In this document: piece by piece, positions 50,816 to 61,640 of the stretch
How the letters are laid out: every line of letters starts with the position of its first letter
Position numbering within the stretch: position 1 is the first letter of the stretch
From: Streptomyces lunaelactis
GTDB taxonomy: Bacteria > Actinomycetota > Actinomycetes > Streptomycetales > Streptomycetaceae
DNA length: 64,000 nt
Reading direction: 5' to 3'
Assembly: GCF_003054555.1 (NCBI RefSeq)
Contig: NZ_CP026304.1
Location: forward strand, 7,812,001-7,876,000
Program-made: the position numbers and the translations under genes
Notes under the pieces: generated by a model
Database searches by the model: none
Seen by the model: only the letters and a program-made list of their open reading frames with translations
Told to the model about the DNA's origin: nothing

Positions 50816-53035
50816 TCAGAGCGTGGTCAGCTCGTAGAAGCCCCTGCCGAAGGTTGCCGCGACCAGACGGTGGTGCCCGGCGTCGTACTCGATGTCGTCC
50901 ACCGGGACCGCGGGCATGCCCCGGCCCAGGCGGAGCCAGTGCCGCCCGCCTGTTGGTGACGTGAACACACCCTGGTCGGTGCCGACATGCAGGAGGCCGC
51001 CGCGCCCGATGACGAGGTCGTTGACGGGTGCGTCCGGCAGGTTGCCGGAGAGGTCCTTCCAGCGCTTGCCGCCGTCCGAACTGCCGTACACATGGGCCAG
51101 ATCGGACCCGGCGCGGTAGGCGGAGTGCGTGGTGTAGACGCGGTCGGGGTCGCGCGGGTCGACGACGACCCGGGTCACCCAGGGACGGCCCTCGGCCAGT
51201 TTCGTCCAGGTCGCGCCCAGGTCCTTGGTGACCCAGACGCGGCCGTCGTCGGTGCCCGCGTAGACGGTGCGGCCGTCGCCCGCCGGGGCGATCGAGGTGA
51301 TCGTCCCGTAGTTGGTGTAGATCGGGTCGGGACCCGGACCGCCGGACAGGTCGGGACTGATGGGCTGCCAGGTCACGCCGCCGTCCGTGGAGCGGTTGAG
51401 CACCTCGGCGCCGTAGTAGAGGATCTTCGGGTCGCGCGGGTCGAAGACGACGGGCGTGAACCAGTTGCGCCGCTTGAAGATCGTCTTGTCCGCGAAGTAC
51501 GTCAGGGTGTCGCCGCCGTCCGTGGAGCGGAAGCAGTTGCCGTACTGGTAGCAGGCGAACACATTGCTGACGTCGGCCGGGTTGATGAGGTTCTCCTCGC
51601 CGTCTCCGCCGAGGTATTCGTTGAAGCCGTCCCCGCCCCAGGAGCGCAGCGAGCCGTTGTCCTGGGCTCCGCCGGAGATCCGTGACGTGTCCTGCGGGCT
51701 GATCGCCGCGCTGTAGAGCTGGGTGTACGGCTGGTGGCGGGCCTTGACCCAGCCGCCGTCCCCGTTCGCGTCGGAGCGGTAGACACCGCCGTCGTTGCCC
51801 AGGTAGACACGGCCCGGATTGCGCGGGTCCCAGACCATCGCGTGCTGGTCGACATGCATGCTCGTGTCGTCGTACGTCCAGGTGGCGCCGGCGTCCTTGG
51901 AGGTCATCAGCGGTACCCCGGCAACGTGCAGATGCCTGGCGTCCGTTGGATCGGCCCATATCTTGCCGAACCACCAGCCGAAGCTGGACTGGGACTCGGT
52001 GAGGTTCTTGTCGGCCGGGGTCCGGCTCCAGCTGTCGCCTGCGTCGGTGGAGGCGTAGAAGCCCTCGAAGGGTCCGCCGGTCCTGTTGACGATGGCGTAG
52101 ACCCGGTCGCCGGCGACAGCGAGGCCGATGCGTCCCACGTCCGGGCCCTGTGGGGGCAGGCCCCCGCCGAGCCGCTGCCAGCTCTTTCCGCCGTCGCCGC
52201 TGCGGAAGACGCCCGATCCCACGCCGCCGTAGGTGCGCAGTTCGGGTGTACGACGGTGGTCCCACATCACGGCGTACAGCTTCTTGCCCTGGACGACCAA
52301 TTCGGTGGCGCCGGTGTACTCGTTGGCCCCGGTGAGGATGCGCTGCCAGGTCTGCCCGCCGTTGTCCGAGCGGTAGACACCGCGGTCGCCGCCCCCGCTG
52401 TAGAGTGAGCCCGCCGCGGCCACGTAGATGCGACGCGGATTGTCGGGGTCCACCGTGATCGCGCTGATCGCGCCGGAGTCGCGCAGTCCGATCGAGCGCC
52501 AGTGCGCGCCGCCGTCGGTGCTCCGGTAGAGGCCCGTCCCCTCGTAAGTAATGCTGCCACCACCGGGGTTGGGCTCACCGGTCCCGGCGTACAGGGTGCC
52601 GTCGGGGCCCGTGGCGACCGCTCCCATCGCCTGCGTCCAGTCGTCCGGCCACGCGGACGTGAAGGTCTGCCCCGCGTCGGTGCTGCGCCAGATCCCGCCG
52701 CTGGCCGCGGCGGCGTACAGGGTGTCGGCGCGCTTGGGGTCGAGGGCGAGCGAGACGATCCGCCCGCCGATGTTGGTCGGCCCGACCGACTTCCAGCGCC
52801 CGCCGGCGGTGGGCAGTTGGCGTGCTTGCGCCGCGGCGTCCTCGTGGGCGTGCCGCGGAATCGACTGTCCCGGCAGGGTCTTCTGCAGATACCGGTACTC
52901 GGCGGGCGCGGCGGGTCCGCGGACGGGCCGGTACACGTCGGGCGGGCCCGGCGGTGCCGCGGCGGCCGCGGGCACCGCGATCAATAAGGCGCCCACCAGC
53001 GGGGCGAGGACCAGGTGAAGCAGACGTCTGCGCAT
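50816..53035 (-). CDS. Secreted beta-propeller protein with BNR/sialidase-like repeats
   Basis: 739 aa from ATG 53035 (AAGAGGGTGCCC upstream); ATGs at 53056 and 53062 are alternatives. A signal peptide (LLHLVLAPLVGALLIAVPAA) is followed by many copies of the Asp-box-type S-x-D-x-G-x-x-W repeat (RSTDAGQTF, RSTDGGAHW, RSGDGGKSW, SKDAGATW, RSTDGGVTW, TKDLGATW). These form a multi-bladed VPS10/sortilin- or xyloglucanase-like propeller. No sialidase RIP or catalytic residues can be shown, so binding or hydrolysis of polysaccharide is open. Confidence 0.82.
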   Translation of the reverse strand: MRRRLLHLVLAPLVGALLIAVPAAAAAPPGPPDVYRPVRGPAAPAEYRYLQKTLPGQSIPRHAHEDAAAQARQLPTAGGRWKSVGPTNIGGRIVSLALDPKRADTLYAAAASGGIWRSTDAGQTFTSAWPDDWTQAMGAVATGPDGTLYAGTGEPNPGGGSITYEGTGLYRSTDGGAHWRSIGLRDSGAISAITVDPDNPRRIYVAAAGSLYSGGGDRGVYRSDNGGQTWQRILTGANEYTGATELVVQGKKLYAVMWDHRRTPELRTYGGVGSGVFRSGDGGKSWQRLGGGLPPQGPDVGRIGLAVAGDRVYAIVNRTGGPFEGFYASTDAGDSWSRTPADKNLTESQSSFGWWFGKIWADPTDARHLHVAGVPLMTSKDAGATWTYDDTSMHVDQHAMVWDPRNPGRVYLGNDGGVYRSDANGDGGWVKARHQPYTQLYSAAISPQDTSRISGGAQDNGSLRSWGGDGFNEYLGGDGEENLINPADVSNVFACYQYGNCFRSTDGGDTLTYFADKTIFKRRNWFTPVVFDPRDPKILYYGAEVLNRSTDGGVTWQPISPDLSGGPGPDPIYTNYGTITSIAPAGDGRTVYAGTDDGRVWVTKDLGATWTKLAEGRPWVTRVVVDPRDPDRVYTTHSAYRAGSDLAHVYGSSDGGKRWKDLSGNLPDAPVNDLVIGRGGLLHVGTDQGVFTSPTGGRHWLRLGRGMPAVPVDDIEYDAGHHRLVAATFGRGFYELTTL

Positions 53036-53221
53036 GGGCACCCTCTTCTTCGTCATGGCCATTTCAAGCGGTGCTGACGTTACGAGAGGCCGTAGTTCAA
53101 CAGAAGGCCGCCTGTTGGACATTGTGGTGGAGGAGTCGGGAGGGACACGAAGTGAAACCAGGGAGAATTTTGTCGCGTCCTGAATGACGTACTGGCCGCA
53201 GGAGAACAGGAGATTGCGATC

Positions 53222-54136
53222 TTGGAGATCTTAGGAGCGCGCCCAACCCGCCGCGCGATGCTGGCCATTGGCGCAGGGGCGGCGCTGGCCACCGTGTCCA
53301 CGGGCACGAGCGCCTACGCCTCAGCACCTGGGGGAGACGAGATCACCGGGCAGCTGAGGGGGCTTGAGCAGGAGCATTCCGCCCGTCTGGGTGTGTACGC
53401 CCGCAACACGGCGACGGGCAGAACGGTGCTGTACCGCGCGGACGAACGCTTCCCGATGTGCTCGGTGTTCAAAACGCTCGCCGCCGCGGCCGTCCTGCGG
53501 GACCTCGACCGGGGCGGCGAGTTCCTGGCCAAGCGCATCCGGTACACCGCAGAGGATGTGAAGGACTCGGGATACGCCCCGATCACCGGCAATCCCGAGC
53601 ATCTCGCAGGCGGTATGACCGTCGGGGAGCTGTGCGCCGCCACCATCTGTTACAGCGACAACGCGGCGGCAAACCTCCTGCTCCGCGAGCTGGGAGGCCC
53701 GACCGCCATCACCCGCTTCTGCCGCTCCATCGGGGACAGGACAACCCGGCTCGACCGCTGGGAGCCCGAGCTGAACTCGGCGGAATCGTGGCGTGCGAGC
53801 GACACCACCAGCCCCCGCGCCATCGGGCAGAGCTACGCGCGCCTGACTCTCGGCACCGTGCTCGCACCCCAGGACCGGGAGCGGCTGACCGGGTGGCTGC
53901 TGGCCAACACGACCAGCGGCGAGAGGTTCCGCGCCGGCCTTCCCGCCCACTGGCCTGTCGCGGACAAGACCGGCGGCGGGAAGTACGGGACCAACAACGA
54001 CGTGGGCATCACCTGGACACCGGACCGGTCACCGATCGTACTGGCCGTCCTGACGACCCAACAGGAACCCGAGGCGCTGGCGGACAACCCGCTCATCGCC
54101 AAGACCGCCACGCTGCTGGCTTCGGCACTCTCCTGA
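53222..54136 (+). CDS. Class A beta-lactamase, Tat-exported
   Basis: 304 aa from TTG 53222, with AGGAGATTGCGATC upstream. A twin-arginine signal RPTRRAMLAIGAGAALATVS leads to the active-site box CSVFK (Ser70/Lys73), YSDNAAANLL (Ser130), EPELNS (Glu166 region) and DKTGGGKYG (KTG box). All four class A elements are present, so penicillin hydrolysis is expected, as in other Streptomyces beta-lactamases. No blaR/LysR-type regulator lies next to it. A hairpin follows the stop. Confidence 0.9.
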   Translation: MEILGARPTRRAMLAIGAGAALATVSTGTSAYASAPGGDEITGQLRGLEQEHSARLGVYARNTATGRTVLYRADERFPMCSVFKTLAAAAVLRDLDRGGEFLAKRIRYTAEDVKDSGYAPITGNPEHLAGGMTVGELCAATICYSDNAAANLLLRELGGPTAITRFCRSIGDRTTRLDRWEPELNSAESWRASDTTSPRAIGQSYARLTLGTVLAPQDRERLTGWLLANTTSGERFRAGLPAHWPVADKTGGGKYGTNNDVGITWTPDRSPIVLAVLTTQQEPEALADNPLIAKTATLLASALS

Positions 54137-54143
54137 CCTGCCG

Positions 54144-54175
54144 TGGCCTCGGACCTTACGTGCGGCCCGAGGCCA
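54144..54175. terminator. Terminator between beta-lactamase and P-type ATPase genes
   Basis: TGGCCTCGG (54144-54152) pairs with CCGAGGCCA (54167-54175) around a 14-nt loop, 8 bp after the beta-lactamase stop and 132 bp from the convergent ATPase stop. Confidence 0.55.
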
Positions 54176-54306
54176 TCGGGGTGTGACGACGGCTTCTATT
54201 GCGACGGAGCCACCCGGACGCCGCCAAGGAGAAGGGTGATGAAGCTGGCCACGTCGGTCCAGCGGTCGAAGTATTCGAGACCCGGGACGTCCACCGGCGT
54301 TCTGTC

Positions 54307-56922
54307 TCACGGTGCGGCAGGTGTCTGGTCGGCAGTCCTCGCCAACCAGCTCTCGGTGCGCGCTGCGCCGAAGCTGATGACGCCGGCAGCCGCGGCGAGT
54401 GCGATACCGGTCCACGATGGCGATGAGGTGTCCAACAGGTCTGCCAGGAAGGGTACGTAGAGTGCGGCAGCGCCCAGCCCCGCCGCAGTCAGCACAGCTG
54501 CGGGCAGAAACAGATTCTGGCGCGTGAACAGTCGCTCCCGCAGCCCCAGAGCGACGCCGAGCTGGGCGGCCAGCAGGGCGATGAACAGGACGGTCTGCCA
54601 CGGGCCGCCGGAGTGCCGGACCCAGAGGCTGGCAGCGAGGCTGGCTGCCGTGACCAGGACCGACAGCCGCAGCACCCGCTGCCAGAGCCCGTCGCCGAGT
54701 ACGTGCTGCTGCGGCGGGCGCGGCGCGCGTCGCATGGCGTGGGGTGAGACCGGTTCGGCGCCCATGGCGACCCCTGTCAGACCATGAGTGAGCAGGTTGA
54801 TCCACAGAATCTGACCTGCTCGCAGAGGCAATGCGAGTCCGAGCATCGGGCCAATGAGCATAACGAGGATTTCCGCGGCACCGCCGGCCAGCGCATAGAC
54901 CAGGAACCGGCGGATGTTGGCGTAGACACGGCGGCCCTCTTCCACGGCCGAGATCACCGAGGTCAGTTCATCGTCGGCGAGGACCAGATCGGCAGCTTGG
55001 CGGGCAACTTCGGTTCCCCGGCGGCCCATCGCCACGCCGATGTCGGCCTGCCGCAGGGCGGGGCCGTCGTTGACGCCGTCGCCGGTCATCGCTGTGACCT
55101 CTCCGCGAGCGCGCCATGCTTGGACGATGTCCAGTTTCTGTTGAGGCGTGGTACGAGCGAAAACCCTGACCTGGGTGGGGTCCGGGATCTGTCCGGCGGC
55201 CAGCTCTTTGCCGGTGGCCACGCGGCTCGGCATGGTGGCGTCAGCTCCCGTGAGGATACCGACCCTTTCCGCGATCGCACGGGCAGTCGCTGGGTGGTCT
55301 CCAGTGATGAGAACCGGAGTGATCCCGGCACGGCGGCAGGCTTGCACGGTCGCCGTGGCTGCTTCTTTGGGCGGGTCGCTGATGGCTGTCAGTCCCAGCA
55401 GTCGCAAGCCGCTTTCCGACTCCTCGATCGGGACAGGAATACGGGCGGACGAACCTGACGCTATGGCCAGGACGCGGTAGCCCTCGGCGGCCAGGGCGGC
55501 GGCCTCCTTACGCGCATGCTCCAGTGACGCGGGACTTTCGTTCAGAAGAGCGGCGTCCAGCACCATTTCAGGTGCGCCCTTGAGGTAGATCTCGATCGTT
55601 CCCGAGGGCGTGCGGTGGATGGTGGTCATACGTTTGCGGAGGCTGTCGAACGGCACCTCGTCGACGCGGGGATGAGTTCGCACCAACTCGTCGGGTGTGC
55701 AGCCCACTTTGGCGGCGGCGGTCAGCAGGGCGGCCTCGGTTGGATCACCGAGCGGGGTCCATTGCGCGTCTGCTTCCCCGGGCGGAATCAGCGACGCGTC
55801 GTTGCACAACGCCGCTGCGATGAGCACTTCTCGTACGGCATCCCTGGTGGCGGGTTCTGGATGTCGGCCGGTCGTGAGAATTTCACCAACGGGTTCGTAT
55901 CCCGCGCCCGTCAGGGTCACCGTGCCGTGGGCGGTGGTCCATACTCGTTCGACGACCATGCGGCCTTCGGTGAGGGTGCCTGTCTTGTCCGTGGCCAGTA
56001 CGGTGACCGATCCCAGGGTCTCCACTGCGGACAGGCGGCGAACCACGGCGTTGCGGGCGGCCATCCGCCGCGCGCCCAGCGCCAGGCCGAGGGTGACGAC
56101 GGCCGGCAGTGACTCCGGGACGGCTGCCACGACGAGGCTGATGGCCGTTACCGCCATCGTCTCCAAGGACTGGCCGCGCACCAGTCCCAGGACGAGCACG
56201 AGGAGGCACAGCCCTACAGTGACCAGGGCCAGTACCCGGCCGAGCCCGGCCAGGCGCTTTTGGAGCGGGGTCTGTTGCTGTCGGGGGTGCAGCGAGGCGG
56301 CGATCATGCCGAGGGCGCTGCGCGGCCCGGTGGCGGTGACGGTGGCGACAGCGCGGCCACGCAGTACGACGGTTCCCGCCTGTAGTTGTCCCGTGTGCGG
56401 ATCCGTTCCGTGGACGTCCTTGTCGACCGGTACGGATTCGCCGGTCAGCGCCGACTCGTCGATCAGAAGGGCAGCGGCCTGCGTGAGCGCGGCGTCAGCG
56501 GGGACGATGTCGCCCTCACCGAGTACCAGCACGTCGCCCGGGACGACGGCTGACGAGGTCACCTCCTGTTCCGTCCCGCCGCGCAGTACTCGTGCGGCGG
56601 GCGCGGTCATGGCGGAGAGGGCAGCGACCGCATTGTCGGCGCGCACCTCCTGCACCACCCCGACGGTGGTGTTGAAGAGCACGACCACACAGATGACGAC
56701 CGCGTCGGCGTAGTCCCCGGTCGCCACGGTCAGTGCCACGGCCGCCAGCAGCACGATGATCAGCGGGTCACGAAGCTGAGCGAAGATTCGGGATCGAAGC
56801 GATATCCTGCGCTGTTCGCTGAGCTCGTTGGGACCCCACTCCGCCAGCAGCTGGGATGCCTGCTCCTGACTGAGACCTGTCGCCCGGGCGGCCCCCGAAA
56901 GGGGTGCGGATGTAAGGGGCAT
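54307..56922 (-). CDS. P-type cation ATPase, type II (Ca2+/SERCA-like)
   Basis: 871 aa; ATG 56922. N-terminal cation ATPase domain (~10-80), actuator loop [11 protein letters not shown], helix-4 motif [17 protein letters not shown], phosphorylation site [11 protein letters not shown], nucleotide domain, hinge [20 protein letters not shown], and six C-terminal membrane helices. This is the PacL/SERCA-type layout for Ca2+ or other divalent ion export. Such ATPases (CtpF in M. tuberculosis) belong to the DosR regulon. The upstream spacer holds 21-bp direct repeats rather than clear GGGNC dyads. It is 157 bp downstream of the phosphoketolase gene in the same direction. Confidence 0.9.
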   Translation of the reverse strand: MPLTSAPLSGAARATGLSQEQASQLLAEWGPNELSEQRRISLRSRIFAQLRDPLIIVLLAAVALTVATGDYADAVVICVVVLFNTTVGVVQEVRADNAVAALSAMTAPAARVLRGGTEQEVTSSAVVPGDVLVLGEGDIVPADAALTQAAALLIDESALTGESVPVDKDVHGTDPHTGQLQAGTVVLRGRAVATVTATGPRSALGMIAASLHPRQQQTPLQKRLAGLGRVLALVTVGLCLLVLVLGLVRGQSLETMAVTAISLVVAAVPESLPAVVTLGLALGARRMAARNAVVRRLSAVETLGSVTVLATDKTGTLTEGRMVVERVWTTAHGTVTLTGAGYEPVGEILTTGRHPEPATRDAVREVLIAAALCNDASLIPPGEADAQWTPLGDPTEAALLTAAAKVGCTPDELVRTHPRVDEVPFDSLRKRMTTIHRTPSGTIEIYLKGAPEMVLDAALLNESPASLEHARKEAAALAAEGYRVLAIASGSSARIPVPIEESESGLRLLGLTAISDPPKEAATATVQACRRAGITPVLITGDHPATARAIAERVGILTGADATMPSRVATGKELAAGQIPDPTQVRVFARTTPQQKLDIVQAWRARGEVTAMTGDGVNDGPALRQADIGVAMGRRGTEVARQAADLVLADDELTSVISAVEEGRRVYANIRRFLVYALAGGAAEILVMLIGPMLGLALPLRAGQILWINLLTHGLTGVAMGAEPVSPHAMRRAPRPPQQHVLGDGLWQRVLRLSVLVTAASLAASLWVRHSGGPWQTVLFIALLAAQLGVALGLRERLFTRQNLFLPAAVLTAAGLGAAALYVPFLADLLDTSSPSWTGIALAAAAGVISFGAARTESWLARTADQTPAAP

Positions 56923-56968
56923 GGTGACTCCGGTTGCTTCAAGGTGCTCATGGTCTTACGGGCCTGGC

Positions 56969-57029
56969 TCAGTGGGCGCTGGGTGCGTTGGCCGCGTCAG
57001 TTGGAGCTTTGACCGCGTCAGTTGGAGCT
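56969..57029. repeat. Short direct repeats with 21-bp period in the ATPase leader
   Basis: CCGCGTCAGTTGGAGCT occurs at 56992-57008 and again at 57013-57029, exactly 21 bp apart. A diverged copy with TCAGTGGGCGCT is at 56969-56980. They lie 47-107 bp before the ATPase start and just after the phosphoketolase stop. Binding sites for a regulator, or simple slippage, could explain them. Confidence 0.6.
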
Positions 57030-57079
57030 GGGGTGCATCAGCGTCCTGTCTCCGACATCACGGACCAACACCGGGGCGC

Positions 57080-59464
57080 TCAGCTGTTCCAGTTCCATTC
57101 ACTGACTTCGGGCAGGTCGGTGCCGTGTTCACGAATCCAGGCGTGGTGGCGCAGACGGACGTCCGCCATCTCCTGTCGGACTGTGGCGGCGCGTACCGCC
57201 AGTCCGGGGACTCGGTCGATGACATCCATGACGAGCCGGTACCGGTCGAGGTCATTGCGCACGACCATGTCGAAGGGCGTGGTGGTGGTGCCTTCCTCCT
57301 TGTAGCCGCGCACATGCAGGTTGGCGTGCCCGGTGCGCCGGTAGGCCAGGCGGTGGATCAGCCACGGGTATCCGTGGTACGCGAAGATGACGGGCTTGTC
57401 GGAGGTGAACAGCGCGTCGAACTCCGCGTCCGGCATGCCGTGCGGGTGCTCCTCCTTGGGGAGCAGCCGAGCCAGGTCCACGACGTTGACGACGCGTACG
57501 GCCAGGTGGGGCAGGTGCCGGCGGAGCAACTGAGCGGCGGCCAGGATTTCCAGGGTGGGGACGTCGCCCGCGCAGCCGAGGACGACATCGGGCTCCCCGC
57601 TCTCATTCTCTGCGCCTGCCCAGTCCCAGATTCCGGCACCGCGGGCACAGTGTCCGCGGGCCTGCTCGAGGGTCAGCCAGTCGAAGCAGGGCTGCTTTCC
57701 GGCGACGACGACATTGACGTAGTCGCGGGAGCGCAGCACATGATCGGCCACCGACAGCAGGGTGTTGGCGTCCGGTGGCAGGTAGACCCGCACGACCTCG
57801 GGTGACTTGTTGAGGACGTGGTCGATGAAGCCGGGGTCCTGGTGGGAGAAGCCGTTGCTGTCCTGCCGCCATACGTGCGAGGTGAGCAGGTAGTTCAGTG
57901 AGGCGATGGGGCGGCGCCAGGGCAAGCGCCTTGAGGTGCGCAGCCACTTGATGTGCTGGTTGACCATGGAGTCGACGATGTGGACGAACGCCTCGTAGCA
58001 GGAGAACAGCCCGTGGCGGCCGGTGAGGAGATAGCCCTCCAGCCAGCCCTGGCAGGTGTGTTCGGAGAGGATCTCCATCACCCGGCCGTGGCGGTCCAGG
58101 TGTTCGTCGACCTCCAGGGTCCGCGCCTGCCATGCCTTGCCCGTCGCTCCGTACACGGCCTGCAGACGATTCGAGGCCGTCTCGTCCGGCCCCACCAGAC
58201 GGAAGTCCCGACGCTCGGCGGTGTTCTCCATGACCCCCTCCAACAGGTCGCCCAGGACCCGGGTGGGCTCGTGCAGGGTCGTACCGGGCTTGTCGACCGG
58301 AACGGCGTACCGTTCCAGCGGCGGGATCGGCAGGTCCTGTACGAGCAGGCCGCCGTTGGCGTGCACGCTGGCCCCGAGACGGCGAGGGCCGGCGGGCACA
58401 CACTCCAGCACCCGCTCGCGCGGGCGGCCGCGATCGTCGAAGAGTTCCGCCGGCCGGTAGGAGTGCAGCCACTCCTCCAACTGCCTGAGGTGGTCCGGGT
58501 TTTCGCGTACGGAGGACAGTGGCACCTGATGCGCGCGCCATGTGCCTTCCACCTGTACGCCGTCGACCTCGGCCGGCCCGGTCCATCCCTTCGGCGTGCG
58601 CAGCAGGATGATCGGCCAGCGCTTGCGTTCGGTGACGCCCTGTTCGCGGGCGCCGTGCTGGATGGCGCTGATGCGATCGAGTGCGGTGTCCATGGCGCGT
58701 GCCATGGCGCTGTGCACCTGAAGTGCATCATCACCTTCGACATGCAGCGGGTCATGGCCCAGGCCCCGGAGAAAGTCGTCGAGTTCGTCCCTGGGCAGTC
58801 GCGCAAGCACGGTCGGGTTGGCGATCTTGTACCCGTTCAAGTGCAGGATTGGCAGGACCGCTCCGTCGTGGACCGGGTCGAGGAACTTGTTGGAGTGCCA
58901 GGACGCGGCCAGCGGACCGGTCTCCGCCTCGCCGTCGCCGATGACGCAGGCGACCAGCAGACCGGGGTTGTCCAGGGCGGCGCCGTAGGCATGAGAGAGC
59001 GAGTACCCCAGTTCACCCCCCTCGTGGATCGATCCCGGAGTCTCCGGGGCCACATGGCTGGGCACCCCGCCCGGGAAGGAGAACTGACGGAACAGGCGCG
59101 CCATACCCTCCGCGTCCCGGCTCACGTCCGGGTAGGTCTCGGAATACGTGCCCTCCAGCCAGGAGTTGGCCAGGACGGCCGGTCCTCCATGGCCGGGGCC
59201 CCAGACACAGATGGTGTCCTTCCCATGGTCCCGGGCCACCCGGTTGAGGTGGGTGTAGACGAGATTCAGACCGGGCGAGGTGCCCCAGTGGCCCAGCAGC
59301 CGAGGCTTGATGTGCTCCGGCTTCAATGGCTCACGGAGCAGAGGATTGGCCATCAGATAGATCTGCCCGACGGCCAGATAGTTTGCGGCCCTCCAATGCG
59401 CGTCCAACGCCGCCAGCTCTGCTTCATCGAGGTAGTTGGCTGATCCCTGGTGAATGTCGGGCAT
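57080..59464 (-). CDS. xfp: Xylulose-5-phosphate/fructose-6-phosphate phosphoketolase
   Basis: 794 aa; ATG 59464 follows GTAGAGGAGCACG. Thiamine-diphosphate enzyme blocks: [60 protein letters not shown], the TPP motif [20 protein letters not shown], and [20 protein letters not shown]. It cleaves xylulose-5-P or fructose-6-P with phosphate to acetyl-P, giving ATP without respiration. That fits hypoxic survival. Weak DevR-like dyads with one mismatch each overlap at 59516-59537, ~50-75 bp upstream. Confidence 0.93.
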   Translation of the reverse strand: MPDIHQGSANYLDEAELAALDAHWRAANYLAVGQIYLMANPLLREPLKPEHIKPRLLGHWGTSPGLNLVYTHLNRVARDHGKDTICVWGPGHGGPAVLANSWLEGTYSETYPDVSRDAEGMARLFRQFSFPGGVPSHVAPETPGSIHEGGELGYSLSHAYGAALDNPGLLVACVIGDGEAETGPLAASWHSNKFLDPVHDGAVLPILHLNGYKIANPTVLARLPRDELDDFLRGLGHDPLHVEGDDALQVHSAMARAMDTALDRISAIQHGAREQGVTERKRWPIILLRTPKGWTGPAEVDGVQVEGTWRAHQVPLSSVRENPDHLRQLEEWLHSYRPAELFDDRGRPRERVLECVPAGPRRLGASVHANGGLLVQDLPIPPLERYAVPVDKPGTTLHEPTRVLGDLLEGVMENTAERRDFRLVGPDETASNRLQAVYGATGKAWQARTLEVDEHLDRHGRVMEILSEHTCQGWLEGYLLTGRHGLFSCYEAFVHIVDSMVNQHIKWLRTSRRLPWRRPIASLNYLLTSHVWRQDSNGFSHQDPGFIDHVLNKSPEVVRVYLPPDANTLLSVADHVLRSRDYVNVVVAGKQPCFDWLTLEQARGHCARGAGIWDWAGAENESGEPDVVLGCAGDVPTLEILAAAQLLRRHLPHLAVRVVNVVDLARLLPKEEHPHGMPDAEFDALFTSDKPVIFAYHGYPWLIHRLAYRRTGHANLHVRGYKEEGTTTTPFDMVVRNDLDRYRLVMDVIDRVPGLAVRAATVRQEMADVRLRHHAWIREHGTDLPEVSEWNWNS

Positions 59465-59549
59465 TTCGTGCTCCTCTACGGGGGTCGAGCGGAGATTTCG
59501 CGCGGTCGGTCGGTAGGGGCAGGCGGCCGTTGGACCCGATGTGCTCGGC

Positions 59550-60941
59550 TTATCTCCCAACGGGGCGGGGTCGGTGGTCACGGCGGAGAGCAGTGCTGAA
59601 CCGGGCAGCACGACGACGCAGGAGACGGCTGTGGCCTACCGCGCCCCGCCGCTCGGCAATTGGCGTCGGCCGCCGGCGGTAGAAGATCCGCTTACCTACC
59701 TCGATCAGGGCGAGGTAGCAGATCACCATGGCGACAAGCGCGACGAAGAAGCCAAGCGGAAGCGGTTGGAACCCGAGCCTGGCGGCCAGCGGTGTAGCGG
59801 GCAGAAGGACTCCTACGCTGACAACTCCGAGGGCGGCCAGGGTCAACGGGAGGCTGGGGTGACTTCGCCAGAACGGGATACGGCGGGTGCGGATGGCGAA
59901 GATCACCAGGGTCTGGGTGGCGAGAGACTCGACGAACCACCCGGTCCGGAACTGGGCGGGTCCGGAATGGAAGACCCACAGCATGACGCCGAATGTCGCG
60001 AAGTCGAACACCGAACTGAGCGGACCGAAGAAGATCATGAAACGGCGGATGAACCTGATGTCCCAATGCGAAGGACGGCGCAATTGCGCCTCGTCTACAC
60101 GGTCGGTGGGAATGGCGAGCTGGCTGGTGTCATAGAGCAGGTTGTTGAGCAGGATCTGCGACGGCAGCATCGGCAGGAAGCCGAGGGAAAGCGAGGCTCC
60201 GGCGGCGCTGAACATGTTGCCGAAGTTGCTGGACGTTCCCATGAGCACGTACTTGATGGTGTTGGCGAAGATCCGACGGCCGCCGACTACTCCGTCCGCG
60301 AGGACATCAAGATCCTTTTCGAGCAGGATGACGTCAGCCGCGTCTTTGGCGACGTCGGTGGCCGAGTCGACGGAAATACCCACGTCAGCTGCGTGCAGTG
60401 CGAGCGCGTCGTTGACACCGTCGCCGAGGAAAGCGACGTCGTGACCGGTGGTGCGCTGGACACGCACGATGCGGGCCTTGTGTTGCGGACTGACGCGGGC
60501 GAATACCGTGGTGTGTGCGATCGCCGCTCTGAGCCGGGCATCGTCCATGGCGTCGAGGTCGGTACCGGTAATCGTGCCAGAGCTGGTGAGACCGAGGTCA
60601 TGGCAGACCCTGACGGCGACGGCCGGGTTGTCTCCGGTGACGACTTTGACTGTGACACCGAGCCCGGCCAACCGGAGCAGCGCCGCTGCGGCGTCGGGTT
60701 TGGGCGGATCGAGGAAGACCAGCAGCCCGGCCAGTTCCAGGCCGTGTTCGTCGGCAGCGGCGGGCCGGACCAGTCCTGCTTCCGCCGAGAGGCCTTCCCT
60801 GGTCGACACCAGCTCGCGCAGGACCTCGTGGACCGGCAGGCAAGCCGACGAGCTGATGTCGTGGACGCCGGTAGTCTGCGTCGTTGCGGGGGAGGAGCTC
60901 ACCGCAATCGACCACTGTCGGCACTTTTCCCGGTCACGCAA
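59550..60941 (-). pseudogene. Mg2+-type P-ATPase (MgtA/MgtB), N-terminal half missing
   Basis: 463 open codons against ~890 in intact MgtA-type pumps. Homology begins around residue 55 (LELAGLLVFLDPPKPDAAAA) and runs through VVTGDNP, FARVSPQHKARIV, the hinge FLGDGVNDALALHAADVGIS and the C-terminal membrane helices (SSNFGNMFSAAGASLSLGFL, PSQILLNNLLYDTSQLAIPT). The actuator domain, first four helices and the DKTGT phosphorylation site are absent, so it cannot pump. The first ~50 codons are unrelated. It lies upstream of the phosphoketolase gene, in the same direction, with 85 bp between. Confidence 0.8.
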
Positions 60942-61640
60942 TAGGCGTGTAAGGGGTTGATGCCGAGGAGAAGCGATCGGCGTGTGACGCAGGATGCACG
61001 GGCTGCGTCCGCCCGATGGACAGCTTCGCCTGTACCGCCGGCCCCTTCACGCATCACTCGCCTCCTCGGGTGCAGAGTGACTGATCTGCTGCCGGGGGCT
61101 GGAGCCTCGCTATGCAGCCTACAGGCGAGTACCGACCCTGTGTGGAGCGGGCAATGCCCGCACGGACCGGTGTGGAGAACTCGGTGACAAGGCGCGCACC
61201 GGGCCGCTTGCCGCCCGTACAGCGTGACGATCATGGACACGAACTCCTGCCCTATGGTGTTGATCCTCGGCAGTCGCCATGCGCCATCACTTCAGTGGGT
61301 GAGGGCTCATGGGCGTGGTGCCCGCCATCTCAGCCTGTGCCGTATTCGGGTTCAGGAGCGAGGGCCGAACGGCCTCTCCAAGGGGCCCACCGGCCCTGTC
61401 AGAGCGACTCGATGGCCTCTTCGCCGGCATCCCCGGCAGCATCATCCAGATCGTGGTGGGCGTCATCGAGCGTCGCAGGGCTGATGGGTTCGTGCCCCGC
61501 AGCTTGCTGGACGGCTTCGTGAACGCGGGTTCTTTGACGGCATGGATTCTTCTTGGTACGCGTGGATGCGTGCAGACCGATCCGTCCGGGGCAGGCTGGA
61601 GGAGCCAAAGGCAATGTGCCGGCGGCCTTAGGGAGCCGAA
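60942..61640. other. Long spacer between the broken ATPase and the sensor kinase
   Basis: 699 bp without an identified gene. It contains the tandem dyads at 61362-61396. A leftward frame ending at 61399 (HEAVQQAAGHEPISPATLDD, then AHHDLDDAAGDAGEEAIESL) has a plausible acidic sequence but no start codon or ribosome site; it may be a fragment. No sign of the missing ATPase N-terminus was found. Confidence 0.45.
61362..61396. promoter_or_regulatory. Tandem DevR/DosR(OsdR)-like boxes upstream of the sensor kinase
   Basis: GGGCCGAACGGCCT (61362-61375; one mismatch, final T) and GGGCCCACCGGCCC (61383-61396; no mismatch) fit GGGNCNNNNGNCCC and start 21 bp apart. They are 245-279 bp before the kinase GTG at 61641, which is rather far. 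They could autoregulate the kinase gene or serve a gene now lost from the spacer. Confidence 0.55.

Noticed and set aside
57953..59443. A 496-codon rightward frame opposite phosphoketolase
   Set aside because: Antisense of well-conserved TPP enzyme sequence.
59516..59537. Two overlapping one-mismatch dyads upstream of phosphoketolase
   Set aside because: They overlap each other and do not have the 21-bp spacing; noted only within the gene entry.
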